DNA of 64,000 nt from Comamonadaceae bacterium (lineage in GTDB: Bacteria > Pseudomonadota > Gammaproteobacteria > Burkholderiales > Burkholderiaceae_C): assembly GCA_947478725.1 (NCBI GenBank), contig CANJWZ010000005.1, positions 57,660 to 121,659 of the forward strand. The letters are read 5' to 3'. The position numbers were made by a program, and so were the translations under genes. The notes beneath the pieces were generated by a model that was given only the letters and a program-made list of their open reading frames with translations, ran no database searches and was not told the DNA's origin. Of the stretch, positions 1 through 9,717 are shown in pieces (position 1 is the stretch's first letter; each line of letters starts with the position of its first letter).

Positions 1-114
1 CTTCAAGCCGACTACATCGTGGTTGAAATGGCCAACCAGATACTGGGCAAAGACTGGTTGCAGACCTATGTGGATTCAGCCAACCACGGTGGTATTGAAA
101 GAGTCTTGGTATGA
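1..114 (+). CDS. C-terminal end of an unidentified protein (partial)
   Basis: An open frame runs in from the left edge and ends at the TGA at 112-114, giving the last 37 residues of a protein that ends GGIERVLV. Its stop overlaps the ATG of the next gene (ATGA), so the two are probably translationally coupled and co-transcribed. I do not recognise the family from this short tail and assign no function. Confidence 0.6.
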   Translation, partial: LQADYIVVEMANQILGKDWLQTYVDSANHGGIERVLV

Positions 115-539
115 CACAAGCAGGCTGCCCACTGTGTGAAGCAGACGGCGGCCTGCTGATTTTCAAAAACGATCAGTTTCGTGTGATTCAGGCCCAAGAA
201 GAAGGCTTTCCGGCTTTTTACCGGGTGGTTTGGAATGCCCACGTGGCTGAGTTTTCTGATCTGGCCCACGAAGAACGCCTCACCTGCATGCATGCTGTGG
301 TGTCGGTCGAAAAAACCCTGCGCGAACAATTGCAGCCGAGCAAAATCAATCTGGCCTCCTTGGGCAATGCCGTGCCGCATGTGCACTGGCATGTGATGGC
401 CCGCTTTGACTGGGACAGCCACTTTCCGGGGCCGGTATGGGCTGCTGCGCAGCGTCCCAAGAACCCTGAAAACCTGGCACAACTTGCCTCGCAATGTGCT
501 CAGATTAACCATTTGCTGGCTAAAACGCTGGCCTCCTGA
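111..539 (+). CDS. HIT family nucleotide hydrolase/transferase
   Basis: This 142-residue protein has the histidine triad signature HVHWHV near residue 86, in which the middle histidine is the usual nucleophile on the alpha-phosphate of a nucleotide substrate. An early CPLC pair at residues 6-9 resembles the short Cys motif of some HIT proteins. The length fits a single HIT domain. The start overlaps the preceding stop as ATGA, and DUF971 and ubiE genes follow on the same strand. The natural substrate cannot be told from the sequence; HIT enzymes commonly act on dinucleoside polyphosphates or nucleoside phosphoramidates. Confidence 0.9.
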   Translation: MTQAGCPLCEADGGLLIFKNDQFRVIQAQEEGFPAFYRVVWNAHVAEFSDLAHEERLTCMHAVVSVEKTLREQLQPSKINLASLGNAVPHVHWHVMARFDWDSHFPGPVWAAAQRPKNPENLAQLASQCAQINHLLAKTLAS

Positions 540-560
540 CGCTTCAGAAAGCAACACAAC

Positions 561-974
561 ATGGCCGGCCTCCAAGCAGATTCACCCACCCCGACGGCAC
601 TCACAGTGCATGGCACATCACGTTTGCTGGAAGTGGTTTTTTCAGACGGTGCGGCGTTCAGCATTCCGTTTGAGCTGATGCGCGTGTATTCACCGTCAGC
701 GGAGGTGCAGGGCCATGGCCCGGGCCAGGAAGTACTGCAAACCGGCAAGCGTGAGGTTGGCATGCCGGCGCTCGAGCCGATTGGCAATTACGCGGTCAAG
801 CCCGTGTTTTCGGACGGTCACGAAAGCGGCATATTTTCATGGGAATACCTGTACCACCTGGGCGCCAACCAGGCCCAGTTATGGAGCGATTACAACCGTC
901 GATTGGAAGCTGCAGGCATGTCGCGTGATGCCCCCATGGTGGCGGCGGGCGGCCACAGTTGCAGCAGCCACTGA
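561..974 (+). CDS. DUF971 domain protein (gamma-butyrobetaine hydroxylase-like N-terminal domain)
   Basis: The 137-residue protein matches the small stand-alone DUF971 type: a beta-rich core with the segment FSDGAAFSIPFELMRVYSPS near residues 28-47 and a second ending FSWEYLYHLG near residue 96. The domain is related to the N-terminal part of gamma-butyrobetaine hydroxylases but has no catalytic 2-oxoglutarate oxygenase domain. It ends in a His/Cys tail (GGHSCSSH) that could bind a metal, which is inference. It lies 21 bp after the HIT gene and just upstream of ubiE, so involvement in quinone or Fe-S metabolism is possible but not shown. Confidence 0.85.
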   Translation: MAGLQADSPTPTALTVHGTSRLLEVVFSDGAAFSIPFELMRVYSPSAEVQGHGPGQEVLQTGKREVGMPALEPIGNYAVKPVFSDGHESGIFSWEYLYHLGANQAQLWSDYNRRLEAAGMSRDAPMVAAGGHSCSSH

Positions 975-1093
975 CGGTTCGATGCCTGCCAGTGTTGTTT
1001 TTGCAACATAAAAGGCAACAAACACTGCAAAGCCCCGTATGCGACTAGGGTTGTAGCCCTGTATTTCCTCGCGCGCGCTCTAGCATTGAGGGG

Positions 1094-1825
1094 ATGACAA
1101 CAACCCATTTCGGTTTCCAATCCGTCGACGAAAAAGACAAGGCGAAAGCCGTGCGCGGCGTGTTTGACTCGGTCGCGTCCAAATACGACGTGATGAATGA
1201 TCTGATGTCGGTCGGCATGCACCGGGCCTGGAAGGCCTATACCGTGCTGGTCGCCAACGTCAAGGAAGGCCAGCGCGTGCTCGATATTGCTGGCGGCACG
1301 GGTGACCTGGCGCTGTCATTAGCCCCCAAGGTGGGGTCCACTGGGCAAGTGGTACACACCGACATCAATGAGGCCATGCTGCGTGAGGGCCGTAACCGTT
1401 TGCTCGACGCCGGCGTGATCTTGCCCACCCTGGCCTGTGATGCCGAGCATTTGCCCTTCCCCGATGCTTACTTTGACCTGGTGACTGTCGCCTTCGGGCT
1501 GCGCAACATGACGCACAAGGACGCGGCTTTGCTGGAAATGAACCGCGTGCTCAAACCCGGCGGCAAGCTTTTGGTGTTGGAGTTTTCGAAGGTGGCCAAG
1601 CCCCTGACGAAAATCTACGACTGGTATTCGTTCAAGGTGCTGCCCAAACTGGGCAAGCTGGTGGCCAACGACGATGCCAGCTATCGGTACCTGGCCGAGT
1701 CCATTCGCATGCATCCCGACCAGGACACGCTAAAAGCCATGATGCTCAAAGGCGGCTTTGGTCATGTGGACTATCACAACCTTTCTGGCGGGGTGGTGGC
1801 ATTGCATGTTGGAATCAAGTGTTGA
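1094..1825 (+). CDS. ubiE: Ubiquinone/menaquinone C-methyltransferase UbiE
   Basis: UbiE is the SAM-dependent C-methyltransferase that methylates 2-polyprenyl-6-methoxy-1,4-benzoquinol (and demethylmenaquinol where present). The 243-residue protein has the family's usual length. Its SAM-binding motif I is [13 protein letters not shown] (about residues 60-72), and the UbiE signatures [17 protein letters not shown] and [13 protein letters not shown] are clear. The ATG follows a GAGGGG ribosome site. A Tim44-like gene, ubiJ and ubiB follow downstream, reproducing the ubiE-ubiJ-ubiB association of other proteobacteria. Confidence 0.97.
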   Translation: MTTTHFGFQSVDEKDKAKAVRGVFDSVASKYDVMNDLMSVGMHRAWKAYTVLVANVKEGQRVLDIAGGTGDLALSLAPKVGSTGQVVHTDINEAMLREGRNRLLDAGVILPTLACDAEHLPFPDAYFDLVTVAFGLRNMTHKDAALLEMNRVLKPGGKLLVLEFSKVAKPLTKIYDWYSFKVLPKLGKLVANDDASYRYLAESIRMHPDQDTLKAMMLKGGFGHVDYHNLSGGVVALHVGIKC

Positions 1826-1873
1826 ATTTTTGTTTTTCATTTGCATATCGGTGTTTTGTATAAAGGAGACGTT

Positions 1874-2824
1874 ATGAAAATCTGGTCTATTGTTCTTTCT
1901 GCTGTGATGGCGCTGGGCGTCGGCTTTGCCACAACCAGTGCTGAGGCGGCCCGTTTGGGCGGCGGTAAATCGGCCGGCAAGCAGTCGTCGAACGTGACGC
2001 AGCGCGAGGCTGCCAAGCCGACAACGCCAGCGGCGCCACCGGCCGCTGCGCCAGCCGCTGCACCTAAAAAGCCTTGGGGCGCCATGCTCGGTGGTTTGGC
2101 TGCTGGCCTGGGCCTGGCCTGGCTGGCATCGTCGCTTGGCCTGGGCGGCGCGATGGCCAACATCATGATGTTTGCGTTACTGGCACTGGTGGCTGTGCTG
2201 GTCATTGGCTTTGTGATGCGCAAGATGAAAGGTGGTGGTGCCAGCCAAGGGCAATCACCGTATGCGATGCAAGGCGCCGGCAACGTGGCCACGCCCCGAA
2301 GCTACAGCCCTGAAAATGTGGGTAACGATTCGTCCGCGCGCCCCTGGGAACGCAACGCCACGGCCTTTGATACCGGCAATGCCGCCAACGCTGGTTCCAT
2401 GATTGGCTCGGGTTTGTCGGGCGCACAGGCCTGGGGTGTGCCTGCCGGTTTTGATGCGGAAGGCTTTTTGACAGCCTGCAAAGCCAACTTCCTGACGCTG
2501 CAAGACGCGTGGGACCGCTCAGACATCAACAACCTGCGCGCCATGATGACGGACGACATGCTGGGCGAAATCAAAACTCAGTTGGCCGAGCGCGAATCAC
2601 ACACCGGCGTGGGCGTGAACAAGACCGACGTGCAAATGCTCGATGCCAAGCTGCTGGGTATTGAAGAGCTGGCTGATGTTTACATGGCCAGCGTCGAGTT
2701 CTCGGGCATGATCCGTGAAGATGCATCGGCAGGCGCCAGCCCGTTCCGCGAGGTGTGGAACATGACCAAGCCGCGAGATGGCAGTGGTGGCTGGCTGGTG
2801 GCTGGCGTACAAGCGCTTCAGTGA
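1874..2824 (+). CDS. Tim44-like domain membrane protein
   Basis: This 316-residue protein starts at the ATG at 1874, which has an AAAGGAG ribosome site 6 bases upstream; an in-frame ATG 33 bases earlier lacks one. It has a cleavable-looking signal (MKIWSIVLSAVMALGVG, then AEAA), a Pro/Ala-rich linker, two hydrophobic helices at about residues 75-115, a flexible Gly/Ser segment, and a C-terminal domain from about residue 190 that resembles bacterial Tim44-like (Tim44-type lipid-binding) domains. The role in bacteria is not well defined. Its place between ubiE and ubiJ is typical of Comamonadaceae and suggests a membrane function. Confidence 0.85.
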   Translation: MKIWSIVLSAVMALGVGFATTSAEAARLGGGKSAGKQSSNVTQREAAKPTTPAAPPAAAPAAAPKKPWGAMLGGLAAGLGLAWLASSLGLGGAMANIMMFALLALVAVLVIGFVMRKMKGGGASQGQSPYAMQGAGNVATPRSYSPENVGNDSSARPWERNATAFDTGNAANAGSMIGSGLSGAQAWGVPAGFDAEGFLTACKANFLTLQDAWDRSDINNLRAMMTDDMLGEIKTQLAERESHTGVGVNKTDVQMLDAKLLGIEELADVYMASVEFSGMIREDASAGASPFREVWNMTKPRDGSGGWLVAGVQALQ

Positions 2825-2924
2825 GCCCCCACGGTCGCTCACGCCGTGTAGCTTCCTGCCCCCCGAGGGGGCCGCTGCGCCTGCAGCCCGGCAGAGCCGG
2901 TTCTGCGGCCCCTGCTTGATGGGA
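2825..2924 (+). repeat. GC-rich dispersed element, copy A (intergenic)
   Basis: About 100 bp directly after the Tim44-like gene, starting with CCCCCACG and containing CCCCCCGAGGGGGCCGC, a further hairpin around CCGGCAGAGCCGG, and GGCCCCTGCTTGA near its end. It matches the segment inside fdhD at 39300-39400 along most of its length, including the shared string GGCCGCTGCGCCTGC. Its 5' half matches the reverse strand of 10430-10514. It is a small non-coding palindromic repeat of unknown mobility. Confidence 0.75.
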
Positions 2925-2990
2925 TCATGACCTTCAAATTGAGTGGATCAACGCGGCAAGTTTTCTAATCTGAGTCAAAATCGGGAACGT

Positions 2991-3548
2991 ATGAGTAACA
3001 CGTTCCCTTTTTCTTTTCTGGAGTCCATCGCTACCCGTTTTCAGCCACCCGTATGGGTGGTCAGCGAGACGCAGCAGCGGCTGGTGCTTTTTTTAAACCA
3101 TGTCCTGATGCAGGAAAAAGAGGCGCAGGATCGCCTGGCCCGCAAAAAGGGCAGTGTGCTTCACATCCGCTGGGGCCTGTTTGAGCTTGATCTGCTCATC
3201 ACGCCGGCTGGCCTGCTTGACAAGGCCACCCCTGCAGCCAAGCCTGATTTGTTGATCGCGATAGCGGTCGATTCGCCCATGGCGCTGATGCAGTCAGTGA
3301 TGGCGGGCAAGTCCCCCCCCGTCAAAATTGAAGGCGATGTTCAGTTGGCGGCAGAGCTGGGCTGGCTGGCTGAAAACCTTCGCTGGGATTTTGAAGAAGA
3401 TTTGTCACGGGTGGTGGGTGACATACCTGCCCATGCCATGGCTGACGCTGCCAGGCGTGTGGGGCAGGCCGTGAAATCGTTTTTAGTGACGGCACCCGGC
3501 AGTCATTTTCAACCGACAGGCGACACCCCTGCGAAAGCTGCTTCATGA
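2991..3548 (+). CDS. ubiJ: Ubiquinone biosynthesis accessory factor UbiJ (SCP2 domain)
   Basis: UbiJ is a lipid-binding SCP2-type protein that helps assemble the soluble ubiquinone-synthesis complex. The 185-residue product has the expected length. It has a small beta-sheet domain ([19 protein letters not shown]), an [21 protein letters not shown] segment typical of UbiJ around residues 110-130, and a C-terminal helical tail. I chose the ATG at 2991, preceded by CGGGAA, over an upstream GTG at 2943. It overlaps ubiB by four bases (ATGA), which supports translational coupling and the assignment. Confidence 0.9.
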   Translation: MSNTFPFSFLESIATRFQPPVWVVSETQQRLVLFLNHVLMQEKEAQDRLARKKGSVLHIRWGLFELDLLITPAGLLDKATPAAKPDLLIAIAVDSPMALMQSVMAGKSPPVKIEGDVQLAAELGWLAENLRWDFEEDLSRVVGDIPAHAMADAARRVGQAVKSFLVTAPGSHFQPTGDTPAKAAS

Positions 3549-5098
3549 GCCGTATTTTCAGGGGCATTTTTATTGTCTGGACGGTGCTGCGGTTTGGTCT
3601 GGATGAACTGGTCTTGTCGGGCTTTGAAAAGCCGTGGATCAAGCTGATCCGCCGCGCGGTGTCGGTAGGCCGCAATTTGCGGGCACCGCGCGGCGAGCGA
3701 TTGCGCGAAGCGCTGGAAAGCCTGGGGCCGATTTTCGTCAAGTTTGGCCAGGTCATGTCGACCCGCCGTGATCTGTTGCCGCCTGACATTGCTGACGAAT
3801 TGGCCCGCCTGCAAGACCGTGTGCCGCCGTTTGATTCCGCTTTGGCGATTGCCAGGATTGAAAAGGCATTTGGCCGCCCGCTGGAGAAAATCTTTGCCAG
3901 CTTCGACCATACGCCGATCGCCAGCGCATCGATTGCGCAGGTTCACTTTGCGGTGTTGCCCAATGGCCGTGAAGTCGCCGTCAAGGTACTGCGCCCCAAC
4001 ATGCTGCCGGCCATTGAAAAAGACCTGGCGCTGATGCACATGATGGCAGGCTGGGTGGAGGGCGCGTCCGCTGACGGCAAGCGCCTCAAGCCGCGCGAGG
4101 TGGTGGGTGAGTTTGACAAGTATCTGCACGACGAACTCGACCTGGTGCGTGAAGCCGCAAGCGCTGCCCAACTGCGGCGCAATATGGCCGGTCTTGATCT
4201 GGTGATGATCCCGGAGATGATCTGGGACTACTGCATGCCCGACGTGATGGTGATGGAGCGCATGAAGGGCGTGCCCATCAGCCAGACCCAGCGTCTGCGC
4301 GATGCCGGTGTCGACATGAAAAAACTCGCGCGTGATGGCGTGACGATATTTTTTACCCAGGTGTTTCGTGACGGGTTTTTCCATGGCGACATGCACCCTG
4401 GCAACATCCAGGTCAGCCTGGAGCCCGAGACTTTTGGCCGTTATATCTCGCTGGACTTCGGCATTGTTGGCACGCTCACCGAGATTGACAAGGAATACCT
4501 GGCACAAAATTTCAGCGCGTTTTTCAGGCGCGACTACAAACGCGTGGCAGAGCTGCACATTGAATCAGGCTGGGTACCCGCAACCACACGGGTCGACGAG
4601 CTGGAGTCCGCCATTCGCGCCTGTTGCGAGCCTTACTTTGACAGGCCGCTGAAAGAAATATCGCTGGGCCTGGTGCTGATGCGCCTGTTTCAGACCTCAC
4701 GCCGCTTTCATGTCGAGATCCAGCCCCAGCTGGTGTTGCTGCAAAAAACGCTGCTGAACATCGAAGGCCTGGGCCGCGATCTGGACCCCGACCTCGATTT
4801 GTGGAGCACTGCCAAGCCATTTTTGGAAAAATGGATGCTGGAGCAAATCGGCCCTGAAAAGCTGCTGGCCCAGCTCAAGGCAGAAGCACCAGCTTACGCC
4901 AAGCTGTTGCCGCTGTTGCCGCGGCTTTTGTCTGACTACCTCAAGCGTCCGGCAGATGCCAATCAGCGCGGCCTGGTGGAACTGCTGGCCGAGCAAAAAC
5001 GTACCAACAAGCTGCTCCAGGGCATTATTTATGGCGGCGCTGGTTTTGTGCTGGGCCTGATCGCCATGCAGGTACTCCTCAGGATCAGCCTTTTTTAG
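3545..5098 (+). CDS. ubiB: Ubiquinone biosynthesis kinase-like protein UbiB
   Basis: UbiB is an atypical ABC1/ADCK-family kinase-like ATPase required for ubiquinone synthesis at the membrane. The 517-residue protein has the KxGQ motif ([17 protein letters not shown], about residues 64-80), an Ala-rich nucleotide loop ([10 protein letters not shown]), the invariant lysine in AVKVLRP, and HGDMHPGN plus LDFGIVG as catalytic and metal loops. A C-terminal hydrophobic segment ([19 protein letters not shown]) anchors it. The start overlaps the ubiJ stop. Function is well supported by family and context. Confidence 0.96.
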   Translation: MSRIFRGIFIVWTVLRFGLDELVLSGFEKPWIKLIRRAVSVGRNLRAPRGERLREALESLGPIFVKFGQVMSTRRDLLPPDIADELARLQDRVPPFDSALAIARIEKAFGRPLEKIFASFDHTPIASASIAQVHFAVLPNGREVAVKVLRPNMLPAIEKDLALMHMMAGWVEGASADGKRLKPREVVGEFDKYLHDELDLVREAASAAQLRRNMAGLDLVMIPEMIWDYCMPDVMVMERMKGVPISQTQRLRDAGVDMKKLARDGVTIFFTQVFRDGFFHGDMHPGNIQVSLEPETFGRYISLDFGIVGTLTEIDKEYLAQNFSAFFRRDYKRVAELHIESGWVPATTRVDELESAIRACCEPYFDRPLKEISLGLVLMRLFQTSRRFHVEIQPQLVLLQKTLLNIEGLGRDLDPDLDLWSTAKPFLEKWMLEQIGPEKLLAQLKAEAPAYAKLLPLLPRLLSDYLKRPADANQRGLVELLAEQKRTNKLLQGIIYGGAGFVLGLIAMQVLLRISLF

Positions 5099-5172
5099 GT
5101 GACCGTTTATAATCACGGGCTTTGCCGCCTGGAGCGATCTGAGGCGCTTTCCACTGAAAACTCCCCAAAATC

Positions 5173-5532
5173 ATGCCAATTTACGCTTACAAATGCGAAT
5201 CCTGCGGACATAGCAAAGATGTTTTGCAAAAAATGTCTGATGCGCCGCTGACGGACTGCCCGCAATGCGGCGCCGCCACGTTTAAAAAGCAGCTGACCGC
5301 CGCCGGTTTCCAGCTCAAGGGTTCGGGTTGGTATGTCACGGACTTCCGGGGTGGGGATCAGGCCAAAGGTGCCGAATCCGGCAGCACCGAGAAAACCGTC
5401 GCGCCCGTCAGCAGCGGTGCTGATGCGACCGACAAGCCTGCCAAGTCAGAAGCTACTGCACCTGCGGTTTCGTCTGCTCCGGCTGCAAGCCCTTCACCTG
5501 CGCCCAATCCTGCGCCCAAGACCACGCCATGA
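5173..5532 (+). CDS. FmdB family zinc ribbon protein
   Basis: The 119-residue protein begins MPIYAYKCESCG, the standard FmdB start, with two CxxC pairs (CESC at residues 8-11, CPQC about 27 residues later) forming a small zinc ribbon. GSGWYVTDFRG is also typical. After about residue 60 it becomes a low-complexity Ala/Pro/Ser tail (many PAP and SP repeats) of variable function. It overlaps the next gene by four bases (ATGA) and sits two genes upstream of aspS, an arrangement common in Burkholderiales. Molecular role is unknown; regulatory zinc-binding proteins are the usual annotation. Confidence 0.88.
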   Translation: MPIYAYKCESCGHSKDVLQKMSDAPLTDCPQCGAATFKKQLTAAGFQLKGSGWYVTDFRGGDQAKGAESGSTEKTVAPVSSGADATDKPAKSEATAPAVSSAPAASPSPAPNPAPKTTP

Positions 5533-6152
5533 TGGCTGCAATCCGCAAATGGCTGCTCGCCGGTTTGCTGGTTCTGGTGCCGCTGGGCATCACGATCTGG
5601 CTGCTCAACTGGTTTATTGCCACGCTCGACCAAACCCTGCAGATCCTGCCTGGCAACTGGCACCCTGACAAGCTGATCGGTGTTCATATCCCTGGTTTTG
5701 GCGTGTTGCTGGCGTTGGCCATTGTGCTGCTCATCGGTGCGGTTGCCAGCAATTTTTTCGGCAAAAAACTGGTCAGCTGGTGGAACTTGCTACTCAATCG
5801 CATCCCCATCGTTCGCTCGATTTACTCCAGTGTCAAGCAGGTGTCTGACACGCTGTTTTCAGAAAACGGCAACGCTTTTCGCAAGGCTTTGCTGGTGCAA
5901 TGGCCACGCGCGGGTGTGTGGACGATTGGGTTTCAAACCGGCACACCTGGTGGCGACGTTGTCAACCATCTGCCAGGCGACTATTTGAGCGTTTATGTGC
6001 CGACCACGCCGAACCCGACAGGCGGCTACTTTGTGATGCTCAAGCGTGAAGACTGTATCGAACTCAAGATGAGCGTTGACGAAGCCCTGACCTACGTGAT
6101 TTCCATGGGTGTTGTGGTGCCAGGCAGTGCGGCCGCCCACAAGCCCAAATAA
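5529..6152 (+). CDS. DUF502 family membrane protein
   Basis: This 207-residue protein has two strong N-terminal transmembrane helices (about residues 7-30 and 55-80), separated by [20 protein letters not shown]. The conserved DUF502 core follows, with [20 protein letters not shown] and a beta-rich region containing [15 protein letters not shown]. Length and layout match the family. It overlaps the FmdB gene by four bases, and aspS begins 16 bases after its stop, so the three are likely one operon. No biochemical function is established for the family. Confidence 0.9.
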   Translation: MMAAIRKWLLAGLLVLVPLGITIWLLNWFIATLDQTLQILPGNWHPDKLIGVHIPGFGVLLALAIVLLIGAVASNFFGKKLVSWWNLLLNRIPIVRSIYSSVKQVSDTLFSENGNAFRKALLVQWPRAGVWTIGFQTGTPGGDVVNHLPGDYLSVYVPTTPNPTGGYFVMLKREDCIELKMSVDEALTYVISMGVVVPGSAAAHKPK

Positions 6153-6168
6153 TTTTCAAACCCTATTT

Positions 6169-7968
6169 ATGTCCTCCCAAATGCGTTCCAACTATTGCGG
6201 TCTGGTGACCGAAGCCCTGATGGGTCAAACTGTTTCCCTGTGCGGCTGGGTCAACCGCAGGCGTGACCATGGCGGCGTGATTTTTGTCGACCTGCGCGAT
6301 CGCGAAGGCTATGTGCAAGTGGTGTGCGACCCAGACCGCGCCGACATGTTTGCAACCGCTGAAGGCGTGCGTAACGAGTTTTGTATTCAGGTCAAAGGTG
6401 TGGTGCGTGCGCGCCCTGAAGGGACGGTCAATGAAGGCCTGAAAAGCGGCAAGATAGAAGTGCTCTGCCACGAGATGACGACGCTCAACCCCAGTGTCAC
6501 GCCACCATTTCAGCTGGACGACGATAACCTGTCGGAAACCACGCGCCTGACGCACCGCGTGCTTGATTTGCGCCGCCCTTACATGCAAAACAACCTGATG
6601 CTGCGCTATCGTGTGGCGATGGAAACCCGCAAGTTTCTGGACGCGAACGGTTTCATTGACATTGAAACGCCCATGCTGACCAAAAGCACACCCGAAGGCG
6701 CGCGCGATTATCTGGTGCCAAGCCGCGTCAATGAAGGACAGTTTTTCGCGTTGCCGCAAAGCCCGCAATTGTTCAAACAATTGTTGATGGTGGCGGGTTT
6801 TGACCGCTACTACCAGATCACCAAATGCTTTCGCGACGAAGACTTGCGCGCCGATCGCCAGCCCGAATTCACGCAGATTGATATTGAAACATCCTTCATG
6901 GGCGAGCAGGACATTCGCGACATGTTCCAGGGCATGATCAGCAACATTTTCAAAACGGTACTGAATACGGATCTGGGTGAGTTCCCGGTGATGGCCTATG
7001 CAGATGCGATGCATCGCTTTGGCTCCGACAAGCCCGATTTGCGCGTCAACATGGAGTTCACAGAACTCACCGACGTCATGGCCGATGTTGACTTTAAAGT
7101 TTTCAGCGTACCCGCCACCACACCTGGTGGTCGCGTGGTGGCCCTGCGTGTAGCAGGCGGCGCAGAAATGCCGCGCAGCGAGATTGATGCCTACACCGAA
7201 TTCGTCAAAATTTACGGTGCCAAGGGCCTGGCCTGGATCAAGGTCAACGACATCACCAAGGGCCGCGATGGCTTGCAAAGCCCGATTGTCAAAAACATTC
7301 ATGATGCGGCGATTGCTGAGATTTTGAAGCGCACGGGTGCGGCTAACGGCGACCTGCTGTTCTTTGGTGCCGACAAAGCCAAAATCGTCAACGACAGCAT
7401 AGGCGCACTGCGTTTGAAGGTCGGCTTGAGCCCTCTGGGTAAAAAGCTGGGCCTGTTCGCTGCGGGCTGGAAACCGTTGTGGGTGGTTGACTTCCCGATG
7501 TTTGAACACGACGAAGCCAACAACCGCTGGAGCGCGGTGCACCACCCTTTTACCGCACCCAAGGACGGTCACGAAGACTGGATGGACACCGATCCCGGCA
7601 AATGCATTGCCAAGGCCTACGACATGGTGCTCAACGGCTGGGAGCTCGGCGGCGGCTCGGTGCGTATCCACCGCGCTGATGTGCAAAGCAAGGTATTTGA
7701 TGCCCTCAAAATTGGCCCTGAAGAAGCGCAGGAGAAGTTTGGCTTTTTGTTGGATGCTCTGCAATATGGCGCACCACCGCACGGCGGCTTGGCCTTTGGT
7801 CTGGACCGTATCGTGACCATGATGACCGGTGCTGAATCCATCCGTGACGTGATCGCTTTCCCAAAAACGCAGCGCGCCCAATGCCTGCTGACCCATGCAC
7901 CCAGCCCAGTGGATGAAAAGCAGCTCAAGGAACTTCATATTCGTTTGCGCGCGCCAGCGGCCGCTTGA
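6169..7968 (+). CDS. aspS: Aspartyl-tRNA synthetase, probably non-discriminating
   Basis: This class II aminoacyl-tRNA synthetase charges tRNA with aspartate. The start ATG at 6169 leaves the usual short leader before the OB-fold ([13 protein letters not shown]), giving 599 residues. Catalytic class II motifs include [18 protein letters not shown] and the C-terminal GLAFGLDRI. Two positions that separate enzymes charging only tRNA-Asp from those that also charge tRNA-Asn carry the relaxed-type residues: His in RRRDHGG and Gly in RPEGTVN, where E. coli has Leu and Lys. A GatCAB amidotransferase would then make Asn-tRNA; none is in this window. Confidence 0.97.
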   Translation: MSSQMRSNYCGLVTEALMGQTVSLCGWVNRRRDHGGVIFVDLRDREGYVQVVCDPDRADMFATAEGVRNEFCIQVKGVVRARPEGTVNEGLKSGKIEVLCHEMTTLNPSVTPPFQLDDDNLSETTRLTHRVLDLRRPYMQNNLMLRYRVAMETRKFLDANGFIDIETPMLTKSTPEGARDYLVPSRVNEGQFFALPQSPQLFKQLLMVAGFDRYYQITKCFRDEDLRADRQPEFTQIDIETSFMGEQDIRDMFQGMISNIFKTVLNTDLGEFPVMAYADAMHRFGSDKPDLRVNMEFTELTDVMADVDFKVFSVPATTPGGRVVALRVAGGAEMPRSEIDAYTEFVKIYGAKGLAWIKVNDITKGRDGLQSPIVKNIHDAAIAEILKRTGAANGDLLFFGADKAKIVNDSIGALRLKVGLSPLGKKLGLFAAGWKPLWVVDFPMFEHDEANNRWSAVHHPFTAPKDGHEDWMDTDPGKCIAKAYDMVLNGWELGGGSVRIHRADVQSKVFDALKIGPEEAQEKFGFLLDALQYGAPPHGGLAFGLDRIVTMMTGAESIRDVIAFPKTQRAQCLLTHAPSPVDEKQLKELHIRLRAPAAA

Positions 7969-8009
7969 CTGTGCTGCCCAAAGCTGGCAGCGGCTGAGAG
8001 CACAAAAGC

Positions 8010-8456
8010 ATGGGCGCTTTCAAGATACCGGAATCCGTTCTGGTTGTCATTCACACGCCCGAGCGGCAGGTGCTGCTGATTGAGCGCACAGGTCACCCTG
8101 GCTTCTGGCAAAGCGTGACGGGTTCTAAGGACAGCCCGCACGAAGCGTTGCGGCGGACCGCGCAGCGCGAAGTGCTGGAGGAAACAGGTATCACGGCCAG
8201 CATCAGTCAGTTTGTGGATTGGTCTCTGGCTAATATTTACGACATTTATCCCGCATGGCGGGGTCGCTATGCGCCCGGTGTGACGCAAAACACCGAGCAT
8301 GTTTTCAGTCTTTGCGTCGCAGCAGCTGTCCCGGTGACCCTCAGCGCACGCGAGCACACTGCTTACCAGTGGCTGCCATATCTGCAGGCGGCCGACCAGT
8401 GCTTTTCACCGTCGAACGCAGAGGCCATCTTGCTGTTACCTCAATTCATGGCATAA
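8010..8456 (+). CDS. nudB: Dihydroneopterin triphosphate diphosphatase, NudB-like Nudix hydrolase
   Basis: The 148-residue protein has a Nudix box ending EALRRTAQREVLEETGI (about residues 46-62). It carries the REVLEE metal-binding glutamates and the preceding SVTGSKDSPHE typical of NudB. NudB removes pyrophosphate from dihydroneopterin triphosphate in folate synthesis. The first residues (IPESVLVVIHTPERQVLLIERTG) match the NudB fold. It follows aspS by 41 bp, as in many betaproteobacteria. The substrate is inferred from the family; folE, which makes that substrate, is 4 kb downstream. Confidence 0.85.
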   Translation: MGAFKIPESVLVVIHTPERQVLLIERTGHPGFWQSVTGSKDSPHEALRRTAQREVLEETGITASISQFVDWSLANIYDIYPAWRGRYAPGVTQNTEHVFSLCVAAAVPVTLSAREHTAYQWLPYLQAADQCFSPSNAEAILLLPQFMA

Positions 8457-8466
8457 GCTTGGGGGC

Positions 8467-9678
8467 ATGCAAACTGCCTCGAACCGTGAAAGTCTCGAAC
8501 TGCTGCAAGGCGGTCAGGCTTTCTTTCCGGCGCTGATTCGCGCGGTCGATGCAGCGACTGCTTCAGTGCAGCTGGAAACCTATATTTTTGACATGCACGG
8601 CGCAGGCGCTGAGGTGGCCCAGGCGCTGCTGCGTGCTGCGCGCCGGGGCGTGGTGGTGCAGGTGCTGGTTGACGGTATCGGCTCAAACCCCCTGAGCTCC
8701 GAATGGCAACAAAAAATGGCAGACGCGGGTGTGCAGTGGTGCGTTTACTCGCCTGTAGGGGCTGGCTTGAAGGGGCTGGGTTTGCTCATGCCCGATCGCT
8801 GGCGCAGGTTGCACCGCAAGCTGTGCGTGGTGGACCGGCAGCTTGCTTTTTGCGGCGGCATCAATATTCTGGATGATTTTTATGATCCCAACCACGGCAA
8901 GCTGGAATCGCCACGTTTTGATTTTTCTGTTCAGGTTGCCGGCCCGCTGGCGGCGCAAATGCACGAGGCGGTCAGCCTGCTGTGGTGGCGCGTTCAGGCC
9001 GGCTACAGTGCGCGAAGGCGAAATCTGGGAGCTGCGTGGGACAAATTCAAAAAGGCAGGTTATGGCGGGCGCTCAGATTCTGTTGTTCAAGGCCCCAGCG
9101 TTGGCGCGCACGCGATGCTGGTTCTGCGCGATAACCTGAGTAACCGCAGCAGTATTGAAAAGGCGTATTTGAAAGCGATTGGTAAAGCGCGTAGCGAGAT
9201 CCTGATTGCCAACGCCTACTTTTTGCCCGGCCGCAAGTTACGCCGTGCACTGATGGGTGCGGCGCAGCGCGGGGTCACTGTCACGCTGCTGTTGCAGGGC
9301 ACGTATGAGTACTTCATGCAGTACCACGCGGCGCGGCCAGTCTATGACGCGCTGCTCACTTCTGGTATTGAAATCCATGAATACAAAGCCAGTTTTTTGC
9401 ATGCCAAAGTCGCTGTGATTGATGGACGTTGGGCCACGGTGGGCTCGTCCAATCTTGACCCCTTGAGTCTGCTGCTGGCGCGCGAGGCCAATGTCGTGGT
9501 TGAAGACAAGGCCTTTGCCAGCCAATTGCGCGAGCGACTCTGCGCGGCCATTGCCACCCATGGCAGCCGCATAGACCCTGCCGCCTACAGCCAGCGGCCG
9601 TTTGGCCAGCGCTTGCTCGGCCGCGTGGCTTACGCCTTGATGCGCGTCGGTATCTGGATAGCGGGCCAGCGTTATTGA
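8467..9678 (+). CDS. clsB: Cardiolipin synthase ClsB-like phospholipase D family protein
   Basis: The 403-residue protein contains two HxKxxxxD catalytic motifs of the phospholipase D superfamily: HRKLCVVD near residue 118 and HAKVAVIDG near residue 311, the latter followed by GSSNLDPLS. N-terminal VQLETYIFDMHGAG and VVVQVLVDGIGS match the ClsB subgroup. It would condense phospholipids to cardiolipin at the inner membrane. There is no strong N-terminal transmembrane anchor, which fits ClsB rather than ClsA. It starts 10 bases after nudB, and a DNA-repair pair follows. Confidence 0.88.
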   Translation: MQTASNRESLELLQGGQAFFPALIRAVDAATASVQLETYIFDMHGAGAEVAQALLRAARRGVVVQVLVDGIGSNPLSSEWQQKMADAGVQWCVYSPVGAGLKGLGLLMPDRWRRLHRKLCVVDRQLAFCGGINILDDFYDPNHGKLESPRFDFSVQVAGPLAAQMHEAVSLLWWRVQAGYSARRRNLGAAWDKFKKAGYGGRSDSVVQGPSVGAHAMLVLRDNLSNRSSIEKAYLKAIGKARSEILIANAYFLPGRKLRRALMGAAQRGVTVTLLLQGTYEYFMQYHAARPVYDALLTSGIEIHEYKASFLHAKVAVIDGRWATVGSSNLDPLSLLLAREANVVVEDKAFASQLRERLCAAIATHGSRIDPAAYSQRPFGQRLLGRVAYALMRVGIWIAGQRY

Positions 9679-9717
9679 TGGTTCGGCCTTATCCTGACGT
9701 GATATCCCTGACGTGAC

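Noticed and set aside
3509..4558. A 349-codon reverse frame opposite ubiB, and a similar 385-codon frame opposite the ferredoxin gene at 30903-32060
   Set aside because: Both lie completely within convincing + strand genes and have no family features, ribosome site or conserved motif.
6163..7938. A 591-codon open frame on the reverse strand opposite aspS
   Set aside because: It mirrors the codon positions of a certain gene, has His/Ala-rich shadow composition and no recognisable domain. Long antisense frames are expected in GC-rich coding DNA.
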